From: CAYJAD01 sp964372165 | Lineage (GTDB): Bacteria > Desulfobacterota > Desulfovibrionia > Desulfovibrionales > Desulfovibrionaceae | Direction: 5' to 3' | Length of the DNA stretch: 27,973 bases | Assembly (NCBI GenBank): GCA_964372165.1 | Contig: CAYJPT010000010.1 | Span: 1-27,973 of the forward strand | In this document: positions 1-8,138 of the stretch, in pieces | Numbering within the stretch: position 1 is the stretch's first letter | Layout: each line of letters starts with the position of its first letter | The notes under the pieces: generated by a model | What the model was told of the DNA's origin: nothing | Seen by the model: the letters and a program-made list of their open reading frames with translations, nothing else | Databases searched by the model: none | Position numbers and translations under genes: made by a program

Positions 1-22
1 AAAAAACATATTGTGCGTTTCC
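1..22. repeat. Truncated copy of the GGAAACGC-ended repeat
   Basis: The first 22 bases match the inner right end of the repeat at 11555-11576, finishing in GTGCGTTTCC. The rest of this copy lies left of the window, so its full size is unknown. Confidence 0.75.
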
Positions 23-299
23 TTAATTAAAAATTTCATTTATACATGTCATCATTTTTTTAAATGAAATTGACATTTATTCTCAAATACATTACAAGGC
101 TCTATTACAAATTCACCAAGACTATTGTGGCAAGCATTATGATGTCTTCGTAATAATGCTGTATTACTAAGTTGTAACTAAAATTATGGCTTAGTAATGA
201 GCTTTATACAAAAATGCTATGCTGATAGTATTTTTATAAAACTGCAAACATTGCAGGCAATCAATAGTTTGGTATTGTTTTGATATAAGGAGCATATTT
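23..299 (+). promoter_or_regulatory. Leader of the MoxR operon with paired inverted repeats
   Basis: No gene is visible here. A possible sigma70-type promoter is TTGACA at 70-75, a 17-base spacer, then TACAAG at 93-98. Two perfect inverted repeats follow: AGCATTAT (133-140) with ATAATGCT (153-160), and ATTACTAAG (163-171) with CTTAGTAAT (190-198). They could be RNA stem-loops or protein-binding sites in a leader of about 200 bases. AAGGAG at 287-292 is the ribosome binding site of the next gene. The promoter and the role of the hairpins are inference; the repeats are seen directly. Confidence 0.4.
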
Positions 300-1292
300 G
301 TGAATCCACTTCAAGTAGTGTCAGCATTACATACTCTTATTGAAATACAGCAGCCTGTTTTTTTGTGGGGTGCGCCAGGTATTGGTAAAAGTCAAATTGT
401 TGCACAAGTTGCTAAGGAAAAGAATTTTAAATTAATAGATATCCGTGCTGTCTTGCTTGACCCTGTAGACATAAGAGGGCTTCCTAAAATTAGTGCTGAT
501 GGTCAAACTTCATGGTGTCCTCCCTCCTTTTTACCAAAAGAAAGTTGTAGCGATAGTGGTATTGTTTTCTTAGATGAGCTAAATGCAGCTCCGCCATTAG
601 TACAAGCGGCTTGCTATCAACTTGTACTTGATAGGCGCGTTGGGGAATATATCTTACCACAAGGCTGGACAGTGGTTGCAGCTGGCAATGGTGAGCGTGA
701 CCGTGCTGTAACACACAGAATGCCAACCGCTTTAGCCAATAGAATGGTGCACATTGATATGCAAACTTCAGTTGAGGATTGGCTAATTTGGGCAGAAAAG
801 TCCAAAATTCGCTCTGAAATTCTTGCTTTTTTGCGCTTTAGACCAAAACTTATGCATGATTTTGACCCACAGCATTCTGGTAAGGCTTTTGCTTCACCAC
901 GTTCATGGGAATTTATGTCACGCATTTTAGATTCTGGCGTAGATTCTTCTGTGGAATATGAATTATTCCAAGGTACTATTGGTATGAGTGCTGCAACTGA
1001 ATTTATGGGATTTTTAAGAGTATGGCGAGATTTACCCTCAGTAGATAATATTTTAGCTGCACCAGATAGTATTGAAATACCAAATGAACCTGCTACCTTA
1101 TATGCTTTGTGTGAAGCTTTAGGAGCTAAAACAAATATGCATAATATTGATAGTGTAGTTATTTTTGCCCTTAGGATGCCTACTGAATTTTCTGTTTTAC
1201 TTTTAAGAACAGCTGTTTGTAAGGATGAAAATTTAGTTCACACCGATGCCTTTGCCAATTGGGCGCAAAAAAATTCTCACGTTTTAATGTAG
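300..1292 (+). CDS. MoxR-type AAA+ ATPase
   Basis: A 330-residue AAA+ ATPase of the MoxR type. The Walker A motif GAPGIGKS is at about residues 24-31, the Walker B GIVFLDELN at 87-95, and a sensor-1-like TVVAAGN follows. There is no signal peptide or membrane segment, so it should be cytoplasmic. The start is GTG, seven bases after AAGGAG. MoxR proteins usually work as chaperone-like ATPases with a VWA-domain partner, and the next gene encodes a metallopeptidase-like protein with a VWA-like domain, so the two probably act together. The target is unknown. The family call is firm; the cellular role is not. Confidence 0.9.
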   Translation: MNPLQVVSALHTLIEIQQPVFLWGAPGIGKSQIVAQVAKEKNFKLIDIRAVLLDPVDIRGLPKISADGQTSWCPPSFLPKESCSDSGIVFLDELNAAPPLVQAACYQLVLDRRVGEYILPQGWTVVAAGNGERDRAVTHRMPTALANRMVHIDMQTSVEDWLIWAEKSKIRSEILAFLRFRPKLMHDFDPQHSGKAFASPRSWEFMSRILDSGVDSSVEYELFQGTIGMSAATEFMGFLRVWRDLPSVDNILAAPDSIEIPNEPATLYALCEALGAKTNMHNIDSVVIFALRMPTEFSVLLLRTAVCKDENLVHTDAFANWAQKNSHVLM

Positions 1293-1312
1293 ACATTTTA
1301 ATATGGCTATGT

Positions 1313-1330
1313 ATTTTAACATGTTAAAAT
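1313..1330. repeat. Perfect 18-bp palindrome between MoxR and its partner gene
   Basis: ATTTTAACATGTTAAAAT reads the same on both strands. It lies 20 bases after the MoxR stop and 13 bases before the next start, which lacks a clear Shine-Dalgarno. It could be a dimeric regulator site. As RNA it would need an unpaired centre to fold. Confidence 0.5.
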
Positions 1331-1343
1331 TATAAATAATACA

Positions 1344-2747
1344 ATGGAAGACGCTTATAAAATAACAAGTGATAATGCTGATAATGTAAGTATTCAAGAA
1401 GATGCCTTGCGTCGCATGCAAAAGGCAAGAGCTGAGCTTTTGTTTGCGCACCCATTTTTTGGTTCTTTGGCATTAAAACTTAAACTAAAAGTGGATAATA
1501 ATTGCCCAAATCTTTGGACAGATGGCAAAACACTGGCCTACAATCCGCACTTCATAGCAGTTTTATCCCATGACCACATTATGGCTTGCCAAGCGCACGA
1601 GCTCTTACATATTGCATGCAATCATCATATTAGGCGTAATGGGCGAGATGAAAATTTATGGAATAAAGCTTGCGACTATGCTATCGGTTCATTGCTATTA
1701 GAGGCTGGCTTTTCTTTACCTGATAGCATGTTAAAGTATGATAAAGCCTATGATAACAAAAGTGTTGATGAAATATATATTTGTTTATCAAAGCTTGAAG
1801 ATCAAGATGTGCATGGTGGTGCGCAAAGTGCATTAACTGCGGAAAAAACAGATAAAATAGATGATGCATCAAGTGGTGATGGTAACAATGCTCAAGGTGA
1901 GGGCACAGAAGTTGAAAATAAATTACAAAAAGCTTCTACCGACGGGCAAGCCGGACATGATGAGAAGACAAAAAGCGGTTCAAGCTCGTCAAGTGAAGAA
2001 CAAAGTCAGGGTAAAGATAGTTCTTCTTTAGATTTTTTTGGTGAGATTAAAGACCACCCCTTGTTAGACAAAAATAATGATAAAGACAGGCAAAGAGCAG
2101 AAGAAGAAGCACTTATACAAATAACCCAAGCAATACACAATGCCCAAGGGCATGGATACGTTCCTCTTGGATTATTGCGACTTTATCATGCACGCATTCG
2201 TCCAAGTTTAGATTGGCAGGTGCTTTTACAGCGTTTTTTGGAAAGCTGCAATGATGGTGATTATTCTTGGTCTATGCCAAATAGGCGTTATATTTCACAA
2301 GATATTTATCTACCTTCACGTAAGGAACCACGCATTCCAATAATTGCCCTTGCTATTGATGCATCAAACTCAATTGATAATGCCTTATTAGGTGTTTTTT
2401 GTGCTGAATTAGAAAATATTTTAGAAAGTTATGACACCAGCTTATTTGTAATGTACCATGACGTAGCAGTACATAAACATGCCTATTATACTCGCATGGA
2501 TAGACCACTGCGCTTAGATGTGCAGGGCGGCGGTGGTACAAGCTATAAACATATTCCAAACTATATTGAGCAAGAAAATATACAACCAGCTTGCTTATTA
2601 TGGTTTACTGACCTTGAATGCACTGTTTTTCCAGATGAACCAAGTTACCCCGTGCTATGGCTTGCAACAAAACAATTACAAAAAGAACCACCTTTTGGTG
2701 AGGTTATACAGCTAAATTACGATAATCATAAAGATTTGATAAAGTAA
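1344..2747 (+). CDS. DUF2201-type metallopeptidase-like protein with VWA-like domain
   Basis: A 467-residue protein in three parts. The N-terminal part carries HELLH at residues 85-89, a zincin-like HExxH, followed by CNHHIRR. Residues about 150-240 are a low-complexity linker rich in Ser, Asp, Glu and Gly. The C-terminal part looks like a VWA domain: DASNS at 339-343 fits the MIDAS DxSxS motif, with GGGGTS and FTDLE downstream. This matches the DUF2201 architecture, which commonly sits beside MoxR-type ATPases. Whether it is an active protease is not known. The ATG start has only a weak ribosome binding site, so translation may depend on the upstream gene. No export signal is seen. Confidence 0.85.
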   Translation: MEDAYKITSDNADNVSIQEDALRRMQKARAELLFAHPFFGSLALKLKLKVDNNCPNLWTDGKTLAYNPHFIAVLSHDHIMACQAHELLHIACNHHIRRNGRDENLWNKACDYAIGSLLLEAGFSLPDSMLKYDKAYDNKSVDEIYICLSKLEDQDVHGGAQSALTAEKTDKIDDASSGDGNNAQGEGTEVENKLQKASTDGQAGHDEKTKSGSSSSSEEQSQGKDSSSLDFFGEIKDHPLLDKNNDKDRQRAEEEALIQITQAIHNAQGHGYVPLGLLRLYHARIRPSLDWQVLLQRFLESCNDGDYSWSMPNRRYISQDIYLPSRKEPRIPIIALAIDASNSIDNALLGVFCAELENILESYDTSLFVMYHDVAVHKHAYYTRMDRPLRLDVQGGGGTSYKHIPNYIEQENIQPACLLWFTDLECTVFPDEPSYPVLWLATKQLQKEPPFGEVIQLNYDNHKDLIK

Positions 2748-2795
2748 AAGTGCTGAGCAATTAATTGTGCAGCATCCTTAAAGTAGGAGAAATGT

Positions 2796-3275
2796 ATGAA
2801 AATTGAATGGACAATTACAAAAAAACGTGGAAATTTGCGTCCAATATTATCTTATTCTTTTGTTATTGAGAAGTTTGAAAAAGAATTGGCTTTGCCGCCT
2901 ATTCTTGTAGAATCAACCATTCCAGAACCCTTGGAGCCATGGCAAGGCCATTGTTATCCAAATGAGTTTGAACGCTCTCACGAACCGCATTATAAAGGTT
3001 ATTACCGCTTAGAATTGGTGTCGCATAAGGGTAGGGCATGGAAACAAGAAATGCGCCTTCCTTGGCGTGCTGATAATAATTATCCTGAAATTGAGGAGTC
3101 TTTTCAACTACTACGAGATGCTTTTGAAAAAGAATTAGCTTGTGCCAATACCAGTGGGCCTATGCAAGAAAGTGCCTCCATGCATCTATCTGATTTAACA
3201 ACACAAAATATCGCACCATCGGTACTTGCAGAGAAGTTTCTTCGCTTTGCAAAACAAGAAAATAATTTTGCTTGA
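2796..3275 (+). CDS. Unrecognised protein, third gene of the MoxR operon
   Basis: A 159-residue soluble protein that I do not recognise. It is rich in charged and aromatic residues and has no cysteine pair, signal peptide or membrane segment. AGGAG lies seven bases before the ATG, and the gap to the upstream gene is 48 bases on the same strand, so it probably belongs to the same transcript. The first half looks beta-rich with several Trp, Tyr and Pro residues; the end is likely helical. By position it may be an accessory or substrate of the MoxR/VWA pair, which is inference from context only. Confidence 0.7.
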   Translation: MKIEWTITKKRGNLRPILSYSFVIEKFEKELALPPILVESTIPEPLEPWQGHCYPNEFERSHEPHYKGYYRLELVSHKGRAWKQEMRLPWRADNNYPEIEESFQLLRDAFEKELACANTSGPMQESASMHLSDLTTQNIAPSVLAEKFLRFAKQENNFA

Positions 3276-3402
3276 TTTAATGTGTTAATTCAGCATGCCT
3301 ATGTAATGTATTAATTCTGTGCTTGCAAATATTAGCTTACAAAATTATTTAAGCAAACGTCTTAAATGGATGTATCTTAGTCTGTGTGCAAGATTTACTT
3401 TA

Positions 3403-4530
3403 CTAGCCGCTAATTTCCTTGGCGCGGTAATCTTGCCAATCCTTACAGACAGCTTGGTAACCTGCCTTGGCTAAAGCGTTAACCATTTCTTCGGTGCTGC
3501 GGTGGTCTGCAATTTCAAATTGCCCTACATCACTACCCTTGGTGGCTCTGCCACCAACAGCAGTTGACACACCAGCTGAGACTCTTGTTACACCAAGCTT
3601 TATTGCATGGTCACGCATGAAAGCACTCTCACGGCTTGATACCGTGATGCCAGCACGTGGTAAAAAACAACGTAATGCTGTTATATATTGAATTAAGCTG
3701 TGGTCGTCTAAGGCATGAGGTACGTCAAAATCCCCTTCATGTGGGCACATCCGTGGTACAGAAACACTTACTTCAACTCCGGCATGTTGCCTTTGCAACC
3801 ACCAAGCATGCAAGCCGGTATAAAAACCATCATATTCAAGTTTTTCCAGTCCGAGCAAAGCGCCAACATTTATACTGTACATTCCACCAAGCACAGCACG
3901 CCCCGGTGCTTCTAGCCTATAGTGGTAATCTTTTTTAGGTCCTGCCGGGTGCAACCAAGCATAAAGTTCAGGATTATAAGTTTCTTGAAACAATGTCATG
4001 CTGTCAATACCATGGGCATTAAGCATGGTGTATTCTTCAACGCTCATGGCATAAACTTCAATACCAATTGAAGCAAAGTAAGGCTTAATATTTTTTGCAA
4101 CATCAGCAATATATTGCGGTGCAGCCTTACTCCTTGCATCGCCGGTTAAAAGCAATATATGCCCAAGGCCGGTTTCAGCAATGGCCTTGGCTTCTTTTAT
4201 GGCTTCGGTGATGGAAAGGTGTCGCCTTTCTTGTTTATTGCGAGCATTAAAGCCACAATAACGACATTGATTTGTACAATGATCTGAAAGGTATAAAGGG
4301 GTAAAAAGATGTATAGCACGTCCAAAATGGCGCAAGGTTTCAGCTTGTGCACGCTTTGCCATACTTTCAAGATGTGGTCTTGCTAAAGGACTTAATAAAG
4401 TCAAAAAATCTTCAAGGGTTAAACGGTCTTTATTCAATGCATACAGCACTTTGTCTTGAGTTGTGCTTTTAATGATTTTTTCACGCCGCTCTAAATTCCA
4501 CTCAGCAAGATATTGAGAAAAGTCACGCAT
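3403..4530 (-). CDS. thiH: 2-iminoacetate synthase ThiH
   Basis: ThiH cleaves tyrosine by radical SAM chemistry to make dehydroglycine, the glycine-derived part of the thiamine thiazole. The protein is 375 residues, the usual length. The [4Fe-4S]-binding CxxxCxxC motif is seen as CTNQCRYC, with cysteines at about 85, 89 and 92. The frame stays open upstream into thiG, but the start at MRDFSQYL is preferred because it fits the family and overlaps the thiG stop as TAATG, which implies translational coupling. Use of the tyrosine route, not the oxygen-dependent ThiO route, suits an anaerobe. No clear terminator follows. Confidence 0.95.
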   Translation of the reverse strand: MRDFSQYLAEWNLERREKIIKSTTQDKVLYALNKDRLTLEDFLTLLSPLARPHLESMAKRAQAETLRHFGRAIHLFTPLYLSDHCTNQCRYCGFNARNKQERRHLSITEAIKEAKAIAETGLGHILLLTGDARSKAAPQYIADVAKNIKPYFASIGIEVYAMSVEEYTMLNAHGIDSMTLFQETYNPELYAWLHPAGPKKDYHYRLEAPGRAVLGGMYSINVGALLGLEKLEYDGFYTGLHAWWLQRQHAGVEVSVSVPRMCPHEGDFDVPHALDDHSLIQYITALRCFLPRAGITVSSRESAFMRDHAIKLGVTRVSAGVSTAVGGRATKGSDVGQFEIADHRSTEEMVNALAKAGYQAVCKDWQDYRAKEISG

Positions 4531-5300
4531 TATTGATCCAAAAATCCTGTTAAAGGCGAAGAAGCAACAGCTGCTCCATGCATCTGTGCACCAAGACCTG
4601 CAACATAAGCTGCACGGCCGGAACGCACAGCTGCACAAAAAGCTTCAGCCATGATAATGGGGTCATTGGCAGAGGCGATAGCTGTATTTACTAAGCAAGC
4701 TGCAGCACCCATTTCCATAGCTTCACAAGCTTGTGATGGCTTGCCAATACCTGCATCAACTATAATAGGTAAGTCAATTTCTTCAATTAAAATAGCTATC
4801 ATTTCCTTTGTACGTAAACCACGATTAGTACCAATGGGTGCTCCAAGAGGCATAACCGCTGCAGCACCAGCATCTACTAGGGAGCGTGCAACATAAAGGT
4901 CAGGGTTCATATATGGCAGTACTACAAACCCTTCTTTTGCTAGAATTTCCGTAGCTTTTGCTGTTTCATATCCATCTGGTAATAAGTAGCGAGTATCTGA
5001 AATAACTTCAATTTTTACCCAATTGCCACAACCTGCAGCCTGAGCTAGTCTAGCTAAGCGTACTGCTTCATCGGCATTGCGTGCGCCAGAGGTATTTGGC
5101 AATAACTTCATGGTCTTTGGAATATGTGACATAATGCCCTGTTGCCCTTTTTGCACTCGCCGTAAGGCAACAGTTATAACATTTGCTTGTGAAGCCTTGG
5201 AAACTTCAGGGATCATGGCATCAGCACCATATTTTCCTGTACCAATAAACAATCGACTGGTGAGAACCTCACCCCCAAGTGTCCAATTGTGAATGTCCAT
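4530..5300 (-). CDS. thiG: Thiazole synthase ThiG
   Basis: ThiG condenses 1-deoxy-D-xylulose 5-phosphate, dehydroglycine from ThiH and sulfur from ThiS thiocarboxylate into the thiazole phosphate. The 256-residue protein is full length and starts MDIHNWTLGGEVLTSRLFIG, typical of the family. The likely Schiff-base lysine is about K96 in NWVKIEV. The later segments IIVDAGIGKPSQA and GAAACLVNTAIA form the phosphate-binding part of the barrel. It overlaps thiS upstream and thiH downstream by one base each in TAATG, so the three genes are tightly coupled. Confidence 0.96.
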   Translation of the reverse strand: MDIHNWTLGGEVLTSRLFIGTGKYGADAMIPEVSKASQANVITVALRRVQKGQQGIMSHIPKTMKLLPNTSGARNADEAVRLARLAQAAGCGNWVKIEVISDTRYLLPDGYETAKATEILAKEGFVVLPYMNPDLYVARSLVDAGAAAVMPLGAPIGTNRGLRTKEMIAILIEEIDLPIIVDAGIGKPSQACEAMEMGAAACLVNTAIASANDPIIMAEAFCAAVRSGRAAYVAGLGAQMHGAAVASSPLTGFLDQ

Positions 5301-5500
5301 TAGCCGCCCCCTACAAAATGAAGAATTTCTAGTATATCATCATGTTCAAGCAAAGTTTTTTCAAAAGAATGCGCAGGGACAATATGCCCATTGCGTTCAA
5401 TTACAACAACGCTAGGGTCAAATTCTAAATGTGTTAATAACATTAATAGATTCATTTCTTTATCAATGTCCATGCTCTGCCCATTAACTGTTATGTGCAT
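5300..5500 (-). CDS. thiS: Sulfur carrier protein ThiS
   Basis: A 66-residue ubiquitin-fold sulfur carrier. Its C-terminal glycine is adenylated and thiocarboxylated and then donates sulfur to ThiG. The sequence ends FVGGG, with the expected terminal Gly-Gly. The start at MHITVNGQ is chosen because AGGAG lies five bases upstream and the length fits; an in-frame start 12 codons earlier lacks such a site. No thiF (ThiS adenylyltransferase) is in the window, so activation must come from elsewhere. I looked for a TPP riboswitch upstream and saw none. Confidence 0.92.
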   Translation of the reverse strand: MHITVNGQSMDIDKEMNLLMLLTHLEFDPSVVVIERNGHIVPAHSFEKTLLEHDDILEILHFVGGG

Positions 5501-5550
5501 ATGTTCTCCTGCCAAAAACATTTTACAGTGTATCAAAAAAAGTAAGATTT

Positions 5551-5585
5551 TTAAAGAAATACTGATTTAATCAGCGTTTCCTTAA
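5551..5585. repeat. Short palindromic form of the GGAAACGC repeat
   Basis: The core CTGATTTAATCAG (5562-5574) is a palindrome. It continues outward as an imperfect match between TTAAAGAAA on the left and TTTCCTTAA on the right. The right half equals the TTTAATCAGCGTTTCC end of the longer repeats in this window. TTAA flanks both sides. It lies just upstream of thiS. Confidence 0.65.
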
Positions 5586-5751
5586 TAGCGAAAAACTACA
5601 TTGCTTTGACTACAAAAGCAAGCCAACTTACTTTGCAAATATATTTTGCAAACTTGATAAAAAATTACTGAAAAAGTAATTGTGCAGGACTCTTGATTTT
5701 TGTTGGGATGTAGCATTAGTGTTGTTATGTTGAGATTTTACTTATTAATAT
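5586..5751. other. Intergenic stretch between thiS and the rhodanese terminator
   Basis: No gene or riboswitch is seen. Two TTTGCAAA palindromes lie within 5635-5655, and AATTACT/AGTAATT can form a seven-pair stem near 5667-5685. With the flanking repeat and terminator, the whole gap 5501-5818 holds no coding sequence. Confidence 0.4.
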
Positions 5752-5786
5752 AAAAAGCCTTTGTACAGTGCTTGTACAAAGGCTTT
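5752..5786 (-). terminator. Intrinsic terminator after the rhodanese gene
   Basis: A perfect 13-bp stem, AAAGCCTTTGTAC (5754-5766) with GTACAAAGGCTTT (5774-5786), encloses a seven-base loop. On the minus strand the stem runs into CTTTTTATATTAA, giving the U-rich tail. It lies about 30 bases past the rhodanese stop. Confidence 0.85.
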
Positions 5787-5818
5787 AATTAATGTTCGGT
5801 AATAATGAAAATAGTTAA

Positions 5819-6217
5819 TTAATCATCTTTTTCTAGGGGTAGACTATTTTTCAACCAGCCACGTATGCCATCTTGCATATTGTAAACATTAGTAAACCCA
5901 AGCCTTTTCATGAGTTCAAAAGCATTGCTGGTGCGCGCACCGGAGCGGCAATAAATAACATATGGCGCATTACGGTCCAATTCCTTAAGCTCTGCTTCAA
6001 ATTGAGGAGAGTAATAGTCTATTAATTTTGCAGATTTAATATGGCCTGTTGCATATTCTTGCTTTGTCCTAATGTCCAAAATTGTAATGTTTGATTGTTG
6101 TTTTTCAATCAATTTTGCAGCTTCTTCACTTGTTATTGAGATATTTTCTGCAATAGCAAGTGTTCCAGTAAAAATGCTTACAGCTAAGCACAATGCAATA
6201 AAAAATAACCTTTTCAT
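5819..6217 (-). CDS. Exported single-domain rhodanese
   Basis: A 132-residue rhodanese-like protein. Residues 1-24 form a signal peptide (MKRLFF, a hydrophobic stretch, then AIAEN), so it should be periplasmic. The catalytic cysteine is about C90 in the loop YCRSGARTS; LDIRTKQEY and the final DGIRGWL are also typical. Rhodaneses transfer sulfane sulfur or handle persulfides; the physiological donor here is unknown. The start at MKRLFF is preferred over an ATG two codons earlier because GAGGAG then lies nine bases upstream instead of three. It is followed by its own terminator and preceded by an AT-rich region with a TATAAT-like box, so it is probably monocistronic. Confidence 0.88.
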   Translation of the reverse strand: MKRLFFIALCLAVSIFTGTLAIAENISITSEEAAKLIEKQQSNITILDIRTKQEYATGHIKSAKLIDYYSPQFEAELKELDRNAPYVIYCRSGARTSNAFELMKRLGFTNVYNMQDGIRGWLKNSLPLEKDD

Positions 6218-6474
6218 AACCATTTACTCCTCAAAATGTGTTAGACGTACCTTTGTTAGCAGGGAATAAATATTATATAATATTAATATATTTGATAAAT
6301 TACATAAGTTCTTTGTTTTAGCCATTTCATGCTTTGTTTCTGACAATTTAGCTTGTATCACTCATAATGTTTAATCTTATATTATAATACATTATCATGT
6401 TTCTCAAGTGACGACAAAGTTCTTGCAAGTTCATTGTGCCATAATATGTATTTATGGTCTACATTTTTATGGAC

Positions 6475-7944
6475 TTAGAATTTATTCCACATTATACCAT
6501 CTTTTATGTGCGCATCACGATTGATTATGCTCAGTCTATCCTCGGTATGATGCGATATGAGAATTATACTAAGTGTTGTTGCAATTTTTTCCAAACAGAA
6601 CATGCAGTGGATTCGTGACTCAGTGTCTAAAGTAGAAAATGGTTCATCTAATAATAATACTTCGGGTTTGGCTATAAGAGCACGGGCTATAAACAAGCGT
6701 CTTAGCTGACCGGTGGAAAGTGTGGATATGGACCTTTTTTCTAATGACTCTAAATTAAAATAATGTAGAAGTGTTAAGGCTTCATCAATTTCGGGTGCAG
6801 TATAACTTCTGTAATTACCAACTACATTGTCAATGCCAGAAAGCACAAGCTCAAGCCCATTTACATCATAGCTATAGCTGCTTTGTTCATACTCAGATAC
6901 AAGACGCACGGCATGGCGAATATGTTCAAGTTTATTACAGTTTTTCTCCTGTGGGTAGAGGCGTGAAAAATATCTGCTTATGCTTCCTTGGACGGCAGGA
7001 TATTCATATCCTGCAAGAAGGCGTAAGAAAGTGGACTTTCCTGCTCCATTTTTACCATGTACCATCCAATGTTCGCCTGTATGTAATTCCCAACTTATAT
7101 TATGTAAAACTTGCTTGCGCTCTACAAAGACAGTTGCATTGTTCACGCAGATAATAGGTTTTGGGTTGATTTTATGATTGTTATTTATTTTTTCTTCAAC
7201 ATTAGTTGTAAGTAAATCGGTGTTTAAAAAGTGATATTTTGGCTGTTTATTTGTGTAAAGAATACCATTTTGAATATAAAATTCACGTTGCATACATGGT
7301 ATAAGTCCTTGTTGACGATGAGTGCTAATAACTAAAGTTGTATTAATAGCAATTTGTTCTAAGACTTTTATGATGTGTTGACTAGTTTGAGAGTCAAGCC
7401 CGTCAAGGTATTCATCTAATAGTAATACTTGAGGTTTGCGTAACAATGCACGCCCAAGTAGTAATAAGCGCAATTGTCCTTGTGATAAGGCTTGTGCAGG
7501 CATATGCAATAAATTTACACAGCAAAGGTCTTGAGCCATAGCTTGCACTAAGAGATTTTTTTTTGCATCAGTGGTAGTGTAAAGTAAATCACTTGAAGAA
7601 AATGCTGTTAGTAGGATATCTTCTCCATTTAATTGCCATTGGTATTTTGTGTACAGCTCTTGCTGTGCCGGGCTGACTAAAGCGGCCATGCGCCTACCCA
7701 TTATGGGAGATTTTTCAGCTTTGTTTTGATAATACCATGTAATACTACCTATGTTTTGATCAATCCATGCTTCACCAGCAAGTAAACGCAAAAAAGTTGA
7801 TTTACCAGCACCATTTGGACCAAGTATTCCAACATGTTCACCTTTATTCAAACAAAAAGTTATGTTACTTAGTACTCTATGTTTGCCACTTGTATTACAT
7901 AATGTGACATTTGCATTTTTTACTTCGATAAGTGGTGTACGCAT
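6475..7944 (-). CDS. Double ABC-domain ATPase, ModF-like
   Basis: A 489-residue protein with two ABC ATPase domains and no membrane segment. Domain 1 has Walker A GPNGAGKST (42-50), signature LSQGQ (153-157) and Walker B LLLDE (174-178). Domain 2 has GKNGAGKST (297-305), LSTGQ (409-413) and LLLDEPFSTLD. The length and duplicated layout match ModF of Escherichia coli (about 490 residues), a soluble protein encoded with molybdate transport genes whose exact role is unclear. No mod genes are in this window, so a link to molybdate rests on similarity alone. A first Walker B ending in DEY instead of DEP suggests the two sites are not equivalent. Confidence 0.8.
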   Translation of the reverse strand: MRTPLIEVKNANVTLCNTSGKHRVLSNITFCLNKGEHVGILGPNGAGKSTFLRLLAGEAWIDQNIGSITWYYQNKAEKSPIMGRRMAALVSPAQQELYTKYQWQLNGEDILLTAFSSSDLLYTTTDAKKNLLVQAMAQDLCCVNLLHMPAQALSQGQLRLLLLGRALLRKPQVLLLDEYLDGLDSQTSQHIIKVLEQIAINTTLVISTHRQQGLIPCMQREFYIQNGILYTNKQPKYHFLNTDLLTTNVEEKINNNHKINPKPIICVNNATVFVERKQVLHNISWELHTGEHWMVHGKNGAGKSTFLRLLAGYEYPAVQGSISRYFSRLYPQEKNCNKLEHIRHAVRLVSEYEQSSYSYDVNGLELVLSGIDNVVGNYRSYTAPEIDEALTLLHYFNLESLEKRSISTLSTGQLRRLFIARALIAKPEVLLLDEPFSTLDTESRIHCMFCLEKIATTLSIILISHHTEDRLSIINRDAHIKDGIMWNKF

Positions 7945-7982
7945 ATAAAGCCGTATTTAATGTTTTTTAGTATGTTCTATAA

Positions 7983-8091
7983 GGAAATGCTGATTTATTC
8001 TGCAAGCAGAATAAATCAGAAAGGCACAATTGCCTACTTTGTATGGAAACGCACAATATGTTTTTGACTTGTTGATTTAATCAGCGTTTCC
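7983..8091. repeat. Internally deleted copy of the modular repeat
   Basis: A 109-bp element. The left end GGAAATGCTGATTTA and the right end TAAATCAGCGTTTCC form an imperfect terminal inverted repeat. Inside are a perfect 14-bp hairpin, CTGATTTATTCTGC-AA-GCAGAATAAATCAG, and the 47-bp unit 8045-8091, which is flanked by a perfect 12-bp inverted repeat (GTATGGAAACGC at 8041-8052, GCGTTTCCATAC at 8084-8095). Compared with the copy at 11529-11712 in the other orientation, about 75 bases of the middle are missing. The hairpin may also end transcription of the PHP gene. Confidence 0.75.
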
Positions 8092-8138
8092 ATACATTAG
8101 CTTCAAATTGGCTGCGAATGTATAATGCGTGACTCATA

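Noticed and set aside
4531..4638. N-terminal extension of thiH with many Cys
   Set aside because: It reads out of frame through thiG; the family start and the TAATG junction place the real start at 4530.
5501..5818. TPP riboswitch upstream of thiS
   Set aside because: The conserved CTGAGA and ACCTGA...GGATAATGCC-like segments were not found on the minus strand.
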